From assembly GCA_033816765.1 (NCBI GenBank), contig CM066287.1, positions 6,324,001-6,388,000 on the forward strand: DNA of 64,000 nucleotides, in the 5' to 3' direction. The notes beneath the pieces were generated by a model. It was not told the origin of the DNA. It did not search any database and saw only the letters and a program-made list of their open reading frames with translations. Source of the DNA: Nothopassalora personata. Lineage: Eukaryota; Ascomycota; Dothideomycetes; Mycosphaerellales; Mycosphaerellaceae. Numbering within the stretch: the first letter of the stretch is position 1; each line of letters begins with the position of its first letter. Shown here piece by piece: positions 30,576 through 41,100 of the stretch. Made by a program: the position numbers and the translations under genes.

Positions 30576-32678
30576 TCACGGCAGCCCCAGCCAGAGCGAC
30601 AGCATCTTGGGATAGTTCGGCGTTCCCAGACCTGTGACTGGATCGCATCCAGTCGTGGCGTGGAAGCTTGCGATGCCACAGCCTTGGTTGCCACCTTGTG
30701 TAACATCGTTGAAGACCTCAGGGTGCGCGTACGCGGTAGGATGGATAAATCCAGTCGGACTCTTTCCAGCGTTAAGGCGGGCTTCATTGAGCAAGGTCTG
30801 AGCACTGCCTAGCGTGCGAGACGAAGCAGAAGTCCCGTAGACGAGAGCCCACTGTCCATCGGTGGCGAAAACGTAGTTTGCGCCGTTCCCTAAAGTGTCG
30901 GGAAACCTAATGGACGCGTTCGTCAGTAACCTCGAAAGCGAGAAGGCGGTGCACCTACCCTAACTATTATTGAACAGCGTTGCACCATAAATCGCAGAAT
31001 TCCGCGCAAACCATGTCTTGACCGGCTTGGACTGACAATATGGTAGTGGGAAGACGTTACTGAAACCTCCGCCGGAATGAATGACAGTCTCGCAAGCCTG
31101 CTCTGGTTGCGTCTTGCTCGAGGCGATGTTTGTTCCTGATATGATCTGCGTGGCGCCCACCGACGTTACTAACATAGGGACATGTGCTAGAGAACGCGGG
31201 ATTGAAGCTTCCACTGACGCCATTGTTGTGAGGCGCATCTTCACCAGTTTCATTGATGCATTGGCCCCCGTTGCCTGCGACACCGTAATCGCCACCGGAA
31301 TAGAGGATCGAGACACCCATCAGGCCAAGTTTCATGTACTGTTTACATGGGCGCTGTTCATAGGCCAGCGTGAGGTTGTGCTCGTTATTTCCGTAGGAAG
31401 TACTAATGGATTTAGTCGCCGCAAAGCCTCCACAGCCATTAGTACCTTTGTAGCAGTCTTGAGAGGATGTGTCGCAGTATGTATGTGTTAGGGTAACGCC
31501 GTCCTTCGTTGGGTCATCGCCTCCTTCTCACGTACAATACGAGCCGTCGAGCCCCCTCTACCGTATCGCGGACTTGGCAGAGGGTCATTTTCTCTGTGAG
31601 TATTCCAGGGTCATGGCGTACTCGAGGGCCAGGTTGGATTCGCCGTTGTAGTCGAAGCCTTTGAGGGTTTGCCGAGGTTAGCCGCCATCGATGGAGTCGA
31701 GGATGAGTCGCTGGCCGACGTGCTTCGTGCTGAAGTTGTTGAAGAGTAGATCTAGGTCAGAGGGACGTAGGCTTGCGGGCTGTACTCGACAATGCCATAG
31801 CTGTTCTTGGAGGTTGCAGTGAAGCCAGGTGGGAACTTGTAGAGTACTCTCAGACACACGGCGCAATCTGTGCATCACAGTTCTGCAGCTGCTTGATGAT
31901 GTCGCTGTGTGGTAACCATCTGTGATTTCACTTTGACAAAGAACCGCTTCCGGGCCTTGCCTGAGTCTTCGATCGTCCAGGTTGCATATCGCGCTTGACA
32001 ACGCTGTCTGTTGATTCATGTCGAGCTTTCAGCTCAGCACCGAAGTGTACTTACCGAAGAGTAAGCGCTGTACGTACTTCAAAACCTCGTTGGAATTTAC
32101 CGCCGGGCACAAAAAGTCAATCTTGTCCCTCAACGTCTCTGGACTGGAATAACTCCTCACCGGCACCATGATCCTGTCCCGTCTCGTCATGCTCATAAAC
32201 ATGATACTCGGTCTCGAGAAGATCCTCTGCCTCGTTGACAATTGCCGTAAATTCGAGCCAACCAAAACTTCGCGATTTCTCGATGCGGTCTTCGTGAATA
32301 TCCCGGCGGCAGCAAGGCACGCTTTTACCGCATATGAATTGTCCTTACTGTCGTAGCTGATCAATTACCGTTGCAACGTTACATGTGAGTGGCCATACCT
32401 CGATGCGAATGCATTTGCTATGTCTTCTGCGGACCAATGCTTAACTACTCGGAGTCAGGGTGGGACACCTCCATGGGCCAGTCATCTCCGTGGTGAGGAT
32501 TGTTCTGGATGAGTGCAATGCGCATAGGCAGCTCGGTACTACGATCCACGGAGTAACGTTTCATCCAGCCATAAGGGAGAGAGTCTCGCGTCCCATGCAC
32601 AACATGAGGAGCCGCCACAGGCGAAGGAGTGCAAAGAGACAAGGACGCGCCGGCAGCAAATACCGCATGTGCCCACAT
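30576..32678 (-). pseudogene. Sedolisin (S53, tripeptidyl-peptidase-like) pseudogene
   Basis: Remnants of a secreted serine-carboxyl protease run in order on the minus strand but in changing frames. A signal-peptide start MWAHAVFAAGASL (32678) leads into MPMRIAL-type prodomain sequence ending VSHPDSE, and a shifted frame continues KHWSAEDIANAF. Next come DIHEDRIEKSRSFGWL and EAEDLLETEYHVYEH; then SDLDLLFNNFS, NYNGESNLALEYAM-like sequence, MGVSILYSGGDYGVAGNGG and FNPAFSSTCPYV. The frame slips again near 31170 (extra bases around GTTAGTAACG) into SVGATQIISG, and the end HPTAYAHPEVFNDVTQGG ... DPVTGLGTPNYPKML is intact. The many frameshifts and stops mean no active protease. Confidence 0.8.
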
Positions 32679-33659
32679 CGTTAATGTGATAGAAGGATGG
32701 AAAAAGGGAGACTGGCGAAGGATAGCACAAGAGTCAAGGTATACAAGCAAATGACCACCTACCTCAAAGGCGAACAAGCCATCGCCTGAACGACGCCAGT
32801 ATATTTCTTCCTTCCAGTTGGAGCGGCTATAAGAGTCGAGGAGGGATCTGAAGAAGTGGATTCAGGACATTGCGGCTCGCCTGAAAGTGAGTTGACGGTG
32901 AGTTTGGACCATCGTGCTAGTCTTGCGAAGCAGTTCCGTGGCATACATGAGCGCTGAATGCGATCAGATGAGCCTCTCCGGAGGCTTGCCCAAGATAAGC
33001 ATTGCAGAGGTCCCCATATCCACCTCGTCTTGGACCGTTGACTGCTGCATGCTGAGCTCAGCGTGACTGGCCCTGCGGTCAGGACAGTGGAGCGGACCAT
33101 GTGCCAAGAAGGAGCATTATCGATATGTTGCACTAGCCATGAGCTTGATACATAGAAATGTAGAAGAAATGCGAAGCACTGCAGAGTATAAGCGCTCCTG
33201 CTTATCATGGTAGTGCGCAACAGCTGAGGCACGGCATAAACGGCAGTTCTAGATCGATGCGCAGCGAGCAGACATCAAGCTCCAGTTGCGCAAATTGGGT
33301 TTGCTTGCCATGTACACGCAACCTTCGCTGTAGCTCGTCTGATGCGCACTGAATGCGCGACATACTGCGTTGCGATGATGCGCGGTCGCAACCTGCATAC
33401 CTTCATGCTGACCGTGTGATGAGGCGAATGTTCTTCGACTGTCGCTGGCCGCGGTTGAGATAATGTTGCGCCCCTCAAGCTGAGATAGGCAGTGGCCGGT
33501 ATCTTCGCGTGGTGGACATGAGTATATATGTCATTGTGCCGGCTACACAAGAATTTGCCGCTTCGCACACAACATGAGACCACTGGGCCGTCTGGCTTGG
33601 GGAATCGTTTCGTGCGAGGCGACCGTTTCTTCGAGGCAATCTGCTTGGTGACCCTATCA
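32679..33659. other. Intergenic, nothing recognised
   Basis: About 1 kb between the sedolisin pseudogene start and the AlkB gene 3' end. A 157-residue minus-strand frame (32759-33232) has no family features and is not called. Confidence 0.45.
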
Positions 33660-34661
33660 TCACGTGTCATCAATTGGTAGCATTTCGCGCTGCTTGACAT
33701 CCCACCGATGAACTGGACCATCTCCCACGTTGTATCTGTAATAGTTCTCGGTGCCGCCTTTCACCATTGCTCGTCGCAAGGTGATGTTAATTCTCCCGAG
33801 TTCGGCCTCTCCACCCTTACGCTTGGGTATACTGTGGAGCCAATTGCTCTGCGTCTTCCCACGCATCAGTATCATGTCGCCTGATGCCAAAGGCAGTTTC
33901 ATCGGTTTCGATTCGGACTCATGCTTGGCAGGCGTGGGCTTATGCTTGAGCAAGAAATCCCGCTTCGCCCCAAGCGTGAATGAAGCTATGGCAGGGTCGG
34001 CTCCCAAGAATCGTTCATCGTCGCTGTGGTATGATATGCTGTCGTTTCCCGTGGCGTAGTAGTTTACTAGACAGAAGTTAAATTTGCAGCCTGTCGCGTT
34101 CTCGGTGAGCTCTCTCAACACGGTCAAACATTGTGGCAATGGTCGAGGGCGGCATTTGTAGGTCGACAAAGGTAAAGTTTTGCCACTTGTCGCGTCAACA
34201 ACGGCGCCCTTGTCATCGAATCGAGCGGTCTCATCTAGGCCGAACACTGTCGTAAAGCGTGGAGTATTGATCTGGGTTTCCACTGGTCCACGCTTGATCG
34301 TGTATTTGACCCGATAGAAGAACAGCTCTCGGCGAAGGAATTCGAATAGACTTCGCTGGATGTCCTGCTGGATATACGGCTGGAAGTAGAGTAAGTCGAG
34401 GTCTGGCTGGTCATTGATGACACGTCCGTCGGTGGCCGGTACAAAGTTGAGCAGTTCCCTGAGCTGTGTGGGCAGGTGTGGTACAGAGAATGGATAAGTA
34501 GGATGCTTGGACACATGTACAGTGGCAGTGCTGTTGTTGTCCTTGGCAGTATCGTCCGTCTTGGCATCTTCTGGGGTCACGACGTCACTGACGAGAGCCT
34601 TCGATCGCTTCGTCGGTGGCGGGCGGAAGAAGGCGTCGAGCGTGCGAGGCCGTTTCGACAT
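33660..34661 (-). CDS. AlkB-like 2-oxoglutarate/Fe(II) dioxygenase (ALKBH2/3-type)
   Basis: A likely nuclear enzyme that oxidatively removes methyl groups from bases in DNA or RNA, using iron and 2-oxoglutarate. 333 residues, single exon; start 34661 chosen at MSKRPRTLDAFFRPPP. The dioxygenase core has the iron ligands H212 and D214 (SYHSDDE) and H276 (SNWLHSIPK), and the 2-oxoglutarate arginines in GRINITLRR (R290, R296). TPRFTTVFG and NFCLVNYYATGNDSI are the substrate-lid and core strands shared with ALKBH2/3. The first 11 residues contain TLDAFF, which resembles a PCNA-interacting (PIP) box without the leading Gln. It lies divergent to RAD17 across the transposon block. Confidence 0.88.
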   Translation of the reverse strand: MSKRPRTLDAFFRPPPTKRSKALVSDVVTPEDAKTDDTAKDNNSTATVHVSKHPTYPFSVPHLPTQLRELLNFVPATDGRVINDQPDLDLLYFQPYIQQDIQRSLFEFLRRELFFYRVKYTIKRGPVETQINTPRFTTVFGLDETARFDDKGAVVDATSGKTLPLSTYKCRPRPLPQCLTVLRELTENATGCKFNFCLVNYYATGNDSISYHSDDERFLGADPAIASFTLGAKRDFLLKHKPTPAKHESESKPMKLPLASGDMILMRGKTQSNWLHSIPKRKGGEAELGRINITLRRAMVKGGTENYYRYNVGDGPVHRWDVKQREMLPIDDT

Positions 34662-35011
34662 GGTGTGTTGTGTTGTGGAGGAAAGGAAGGGAAGGGAGCA
34701 GAAATCGGAAGTGAATGTCAATCAATGACTTCATGCTGCTCAGAGCGCGACGCGTGACTGAACGCGAACGAATATCCGAGCACGTGGCTGATGCCTGACA
34801 CCTATCTGCAATACTTACCTCAGTGAACCCCGACTCGCCGCAGGAATTGGCTTTGGCTTCGCCTAGCGCACGCGCTAGGCTTGCTTAAGCTCGCTTCACC
34901 GTTTAGCCAATTAGAGGGCTAGGAGCGCCAATTTTCGTAGCGAGTCTAAGACTAAATGGGGCTGTTTTAGTATATACAAATTTAGCCCTATATATAAACA
35001 AGTACTATTAC
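34662..35011. other. AlkB promoter and left edge of transposon block
   Basis: Normal base composition to about 34845, then an abrupt change to CpA/TpG-poor sequence. A palindrome-rich stretch (CGCCTAGCGCACGCGCTAGGC) sits at the junction. Confidence 0.5.
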
Positions 35012-35231
35012 TGTAAGGGGCAGCCTAGTAGCTAACCCTTACATGTAGCCTTGTATGTAACATGCGGTCGCGACCGGCTACTAAGCCGCACGTAATACGC
35101 ATACGTATACCTTACGACGCGCAATACGTCTTAAACAAAAGGCAAGAATTAGTTTATCTACGGCTAGCAGGTCGTAGGCGTGCTATACATTACGACATCC
35201 CTTAATAGTTCTAATTCTTCTCTTTGTTACA
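35012..35231 (+). repeat. Candidate 5' LTR of the truncated Ty3 element
   Basis: 220 bp starting TGTAAGGGGC and ending TTTGTTACA, with short inverted ends TGTAA/TTACA. It is placed correctly upstream of Gag. No second copy is in the window, so the boundaries are tentative. Confidence 0.45.
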
Positions 35232-37946
35232 ATCTATACACGCTATAGAGTCCGAACGTAACGATAGTAGCGCTACGCCTACGGCTCCCCTAAGCCCTAG
35301 GGCCTAGTAATAAGCGAGGCGTGTAGCCTTAGTTATAAGGAGGGATGCCCTTCGGGTAGAGGTTAAGGAGAAGGGGATATAGAGGGAGATTAAACAGTTA
35401 GAGATCTTACGGGACGTAAGCGTACCGCCGGCGGACCCTTAGGGCGAATCCGGCGGAGAACCATCCCCTACTCCCCCTCCCCCTCCTCTATCTATAGCAA
35501 CTAACGATAATATCGTAGCTCGAGGCGCGGTCGTATCGTATACGACACGTTTACGTCTTAAAGAACCTACGCCTTTTAGAGGGGACTCGATTAAGAAAGT
35601 ACGGGTATTCCTAAGGGAGCTCTCTCTTATCTTTACCCTCTTAGGCGGCACGTATGCGACGAACGAGTTAAAGGTCCTATATAGGGTTATGTACCTAAGC
35701 GGAGAGGTAAGTAAGCGATAGTACGCTAACTATAGCGTCCTTAACCTTAAAGGGTATATATACTAGGACTTTAAGGAGTTCTATCGAGACGTATACGGTA
35801 ACCCTATAAACCGCGTACTTAACGTAATGTTAGAGTATAAGGCGGTAAAATAGAAGGATAACTAGATAGTGCGTTAGTTTACAACTAAGCTAGATGTTAT
35901 AGAGGATTAGTTAGGGGACTATACGGAGGCGTAACGCGTGCGATATATGCTCGCTAAGCTTACGCCTAGCCTACGGTCCGTAATCGTTAAGTTTTATAAC
36001 ATCCTAATAACTAGAGAGGAACTAGTAATCCTAGCTTCGCGCATTAAAAGTACGGAGCGTAGTAGCGGAGGGCACGACCGCGGGTAGTATAGTTGCCGTA
36101 GGCGAGAGACTAAGGGCGACTAAGGGCGAAGCGATCGTAGCTCGAAGTAGTAGAAGTATAGTTAGGCGTCGCGCGACCCGGGTATAAGTTACTAGCGGGA
36201 CGCTGGCGGATCGTCTATAACCTTCGATAGGACTAAAGCGGAGTACTATAGATGCTATAAGAAGGGTTACATTAAGACGGATTGCCCGAATAGGTACCTA
36301 TAGAAGGACCGTAACGCGTAAGCGGTTCGTAGGGTAGACGCTACGAAGGCTCTAACTAAGAAGGGTAGCGACTAGGGAAAAGGTAGAGGACTAGAAGTAG
36401 GTCGCTCCTAAGTCCGAGTTTTCCTAAAGTCGACCCTTTAAGGCGAGTAGATATGTGTCTAGCGCGTTACTTACGAGGCGTAGTCGAGACTCGTAAGGGC
36501 TTTTGCGAGGCTACGTTTCTCCTAGATAACTATACGGATCTTAGCCTAGTGTTATATAAGTATATACTCCGACATTAAATATAACCTATTAATAGGGTAA
36601 GGCTACCGAAGTTAGAGTCGTATACGCATAACCTAGGGTATTGCTACGGCGCCTTTACGGTTCGGCTACGACTCGCTAATAACGCGGGAGTAGAGCGCGT
36701 AAGTAACGCTATCTACTACGCGGTACCTATAGGTAGGCTATTAGTAATTTTAGGTAGACCCTAGAGGCACCGCAATCGGATCGTAAAGAGCGATTATAAG
36801 GACTAGTAGTTCTACGGCGCGGAGACGTATACGGTAAAGTAGCGTAGCGTAAGCGAGTTCCTTAAGGATCTCGGCGACTTAGAGTAGGTGTATGCTATAA
36901 GTGTTCGTACGGTTACTATAGCGTCCGACGAAGGAGAAGGCTTAAACTAGCCTAAAGAGTTCGCTAACTTCCGAGATGTGTACGTACCTAATGAGCGTAC
37001 AAAGCGTAAGCTACCCGACGGGGTTAAGTATACAATTAATCTCGTTAAAGGAAAGAAACCCCCCTTTAAGCCTCTATACTATTAATCCATTACGGAGTTA
37101 GAGGCTTTAAAGAAGTATATCGCCGAGGCAATAGAGAAGGGCTAGATTAAGCGGTCCGTAAGCGAGGCGGGTACGCCTATCTTATTCGTACTAAAGAAAG
37201 ACGGTACCCTTAGGCTCTATATAGACTATAGAGGCTTAAATGAGATTATAGTAAAGAACCGATATCCCCTACCCCTAATTAGCGAGACGCTAGATAGGCT
37301 ATTAGGTTCTAGGTTCTTTACTACAATTAATTTAAAGGACGCCTACTATCGTATCCCTATTAAGCGAGGCGATAAGTGGAAGACTACGTTTCGTACGCGA
37401 TACGGATACTACGAGTACCTAGTAATGCCGTTCGGGTTAACTAACGCACTAGTAACCTTTTAAGGGTATATTAATAAGGCGCTAACCGGCTTAGTTAATA
37501 ACATTTGCGTAGTCTACCTAGATAATATCCTTATCTATAGCGAGACGCGTAAGGCACACGTACGAGCCGTACGCGAAGTGCTTACGAGGCTACGGAAGTT
37601 TACTCTATTCGTAAACCCTAAGAAGTATCACTTCTTCTAGGAGAGTATAGAGTTCCTTAGGTTTGTCGTAAGCGCCGTAGGCGTGTCGATAGATAGGAGT
37701 AGGGTAGCCGCTATCGAGGAATAGCCTACACCTATAACCTTTTATAAGGTCTAGTCCTTCCTTAGGTTTTGTAACTTCTACCGGCGTTTTGTAGAAGGAT
37801 ACTTAAGGGTCTATAAGCCCCTAACGGACCTACTAAAGGGATCTAAGGACGGTAAGAAGTAGGGCCCTCTTACGTAGACCTTAAGCGAAGAGTAGGCGTT
37901 TCGATAGCTTAAGGCCGGATTCTTAGGTGTACTAATACTTAGGCAC
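35012..37946 (+). mobile_element. Ty3-type LTR retrotransposon, RIP-mutated, 3' part missing
   Basis: On the plus strand, interrupted by stops: a Gag region (~35440-36330) ending in a decayed zinc knuckle (YYRCYKKGYIKTDCP, cysteines replaced by Tyr), then a protease-like segment. Reverse transcriptase lies at ~37100-37650 ([52 protein letters not shown]), then the start of RNase H, ending at LGVLILRH where the next element begins. The RT active site YxDD reads YLDN, explained by one G to A change at TpG. No continuation of RNase H or integrase was found on the far side. Confidence 0.8.
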
Positions 37947-38109
37947 TGTTACGGGTGAACGACGTATATACTGAAGTTCTATAAAGTTTATAATAAGTTC
38001 GATATAGAAGAAAGGGGAAGTTACACGCTGTCCGAAGAAAAGGTGTCGGAAAGTAATCCGAACGTATAGGCGTAGCCTATGCTAAGAAACAGGAGCCCCG
38101 CCCCTTACA
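37947..38109 (-). repeat. LTR (3') of chromovirus
   Basis: 163 bp; plus-strand ends TGTTACGGG and CCCCTTACA. It differs from its partner at a handful of sites, mostly CA versus TA or TG versus TA. Confidence 0.9.
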
Positions 38110-41100
38110 CTACCCCCCCTTCCTCCTCCGCCGCCCCTAGTTATAGCTCCGCCCTAGAGCCTACTGTCCTAGGTGTTTTTATTAGGCTCGCAATAGGAAG
38201 TGCCCCAGCTTCTCTTCCTTATTACCCCGCCGACGCCGAGACGAAGTATTATTACCTAGGTAAGTATAAGGTTTACTATTGTCTACTAAGTAATAATAGC
38301 TATTGTTATATGTAAATAATAGGAGCCTAGAACATATCTTTAGGTTCTCGTTTTTTTTTTCTTTTCTTTCTTTTTCTTATTACTAACTATACGCGTAAGT
38401 CGCCCCTCCCCCTCCCCCTAGCTAAGCGTCTCTAGCCTTAGGGGTATATTTGCGTATCTTATGTCTATCGCTTAGGGAGACGAAATTTTCCCTACGGGTT
38501 CCGATAGATACTAATAGCATGCCGTAAGTAGAAACTACTACTACTACATCTCCTATTAATACTATTAAGTAAGTCCGAATAAATTCCTACGGAGACCGAA
38601 ACATTCTAACCGGAGCCTAGCATAAAATGGCCTAACGCCGCATCTACTACGTCCCCTACGCCTCTACTAGCGTAGACTGCGTCTCCTAGTATATAAGTAC
38701 CGGTCCTCGTCCTATTCTTACCGGGGTCCGCTAATTATCGTTAGGGCGCAACCGCGCGCGCCTATTAGGCCTATAATACTAATCGTAAGCATTGCGAGGA
38801 CATGTATATATCTCGCGGACCCCGAAGGAAAATTATCGCTAACCGCGCGTTTTAGGCCGGAGCTCGCCTACGCCGCCTATACTAAGTGGACCCGCGCTAC
38901 TAACTAGAACCGCGCGTAAGTATCCTCCCTAGCGTCCTCCGCGACTTTTCTACCGGCTTACGGTCTTTTAGCGACGACGCTTGTACTAAGCTCCGCGCCG
39001 TCCTTAAAGCCTAGAAGGCTTTAAAGCCTCTCTAGCGTACTAGCGTACTCTCCCGGTAAGTTTCCACGGCCCCCGCCTCTTTATACGCGCTTACCGATTC
39101 TTTTAGTGCGGTCGCCGCTAAGGTTATAGGCACTGTAGCTAATGCTTAGCTTACCTTTAGGTAGACGTATGTACTACGGGCCCCGTTACAAAACTATCGC
39201 TAACTAACCTCTTAGTCCCGGGGGCGCCCTACGCGACCTCTAGCTAGGCTAGCGCCGCGTGCGTTAGGCCTCGGCCTCTACTAACTAGCCTTCGGGTACT
39301 CTCGTCTTTCGCGCGGGCCGCGACCGGGCTATTATAGTATGTAGCTATCTCGAAAGGGATCGGGCTCCGCTACTTTTACGGCGGACGCCGCTAAAATGAA
39401 ACGCTCTTAAACTTACCTATACCTTCTTACTTCTCTCTATCTCCTAAAAAGACTCTCTAACCTAAAAGAACGCCTACCTTTTCCTAAACGCCTATATCTA
39501 CGCTAAATCCCTAGTAATCCTTACCTTTTCGCCTTTTCCCCCTTCTATTTGTATCCTATGCCCCCTTCGGTCCGTTATACGTTATTAGGTTACTATATCT
39601 CCTCTCAAAGTTATCCGCGGCCGCTATGTCCGCGAGGTACCCTAATAGTTCCTATATAGGCTTATAGTATCCGGTCTATTTTACTAGGACTTCGCGTACT
39701 CGGCCTCTACCTCTAACCTTAGTTCTAGCGTAAAGGATCTCTTCTACCTACTACTCTTCGTAAGACTAAATTATAATGGGGTCCGGCTGTTTATTATCGA
39801 TCTCCTATCTAGGTAAGGGGTCTTAGCTTATAGGTCGTAGTAAGTTAGGATAGAAGACCGGGTAGATCCCGTCGGGGATCCTAGATAAGCGTATAGACAA
39901 CGGTGAGATTACTTCTACTACCGTATACTTCGCGTGTCTATAGTCGAGGCTCTTCTTTAGTCGTATAGTAACATAGTTACGTAGATCTAGCTAAACTTTA
40001 TCGCCTATACGATAGATTAGTACGGGCTTCCTATCCCGGTTAGCGTAGTCCTCCTATTTTTAGGCGGCTTCCGCTATACTCGCCTAACATAGGTCCGTAA
40101 TCTTTTACATCCTTTCTACGAATAGCGTTACCCGTTACGCGGCGTCTAACTAAGAGGTCTCTAGATCCGGTTATAACTAAACGGGTAATAGTGCCTCGTA
40201 TCCGTATACCGCGAAGAAGGGGCTTATTCCTAGCCTAGCGTAATACCGCGCGTTTAGAGTAAGTTACGCCGTAGGGAGCTAGCGTTTCTAGTCGGACTAC
40301 TTATAGTTAATGTAGTTACGAAGGTAAGCCTAGACTTCCTAGTTTAACCGTTCCGGGCCTCCGTCGGTTTATAGGTAGTAGGCGGAGCTAAGCCTCTATT
40401 TTATACCGGTTAAACGAGAGAAGGTCCTCTAGAAGGTGCTCGTCTAGTTAGTACCCCGGTTACTCGTAATAGCTTAAGGGAGGCTATAGTATCTCACCTA
40501 GTAGTCTAAGAACCTTTTAGCGTAGTCCTCGGCTTTTATAGTAGGTATCGCTTCTAAAACGACGGTCTTGCTTAGTCGATTCTTAATTACCTAGAGGTAA
40601 GTGTTCCCTTACGACTCGGGCATGTCCGTTATAAAATCTATCGAGATCTCCTAGAAGAATCGGTCGGGGACCAGTAAGGGTTGTAGGAGGCCGTGTTTTT
40701 ATTCTCTCTATACCTTATTCCTACCGTAGTAGTTATAGTTCCTTAAGAACTGCCTTACGTGCTTAGACTATAGGGGCTAGTAGAAGTTACGACTTAGTAT
40801 CGATACTATAGAGTCCCGGCTAGGGTGGCCGTATATCGGTAAATCGTGCACGGATTGGATTAGCTTAGTTCGAAGGGTGTCGTTCTATAGAATCGCTATG
40901 TCCGCCTCCTTATAGTCGGACTCTATAGAACTAGGAGCTCTAGGTACCTAAATCCTACCGCGGTAGCGAAGATACCCGTTACGGTCGATGCTATAGTTAC
41001 CTACTTGCACCTTAAGTTTCACCTCGCTAGGAAGTAAACGCGCTCCTACCTTAATCGCACGGTGTACCGCTTAGAACGTGCTGTCCTTCTCGATAGTTCT

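Noticed and set aside
32759..33232. 157-residue minus-strand frame upstream of the sedolisin pseudogene
   Set aside because: No homology recognised; overlaps its presumed promoter.
38079..38315. 78-residue open frame at the edge of the chromovirus
   Set aside because: Spans the LTR end and polypurine tract; chance opening.
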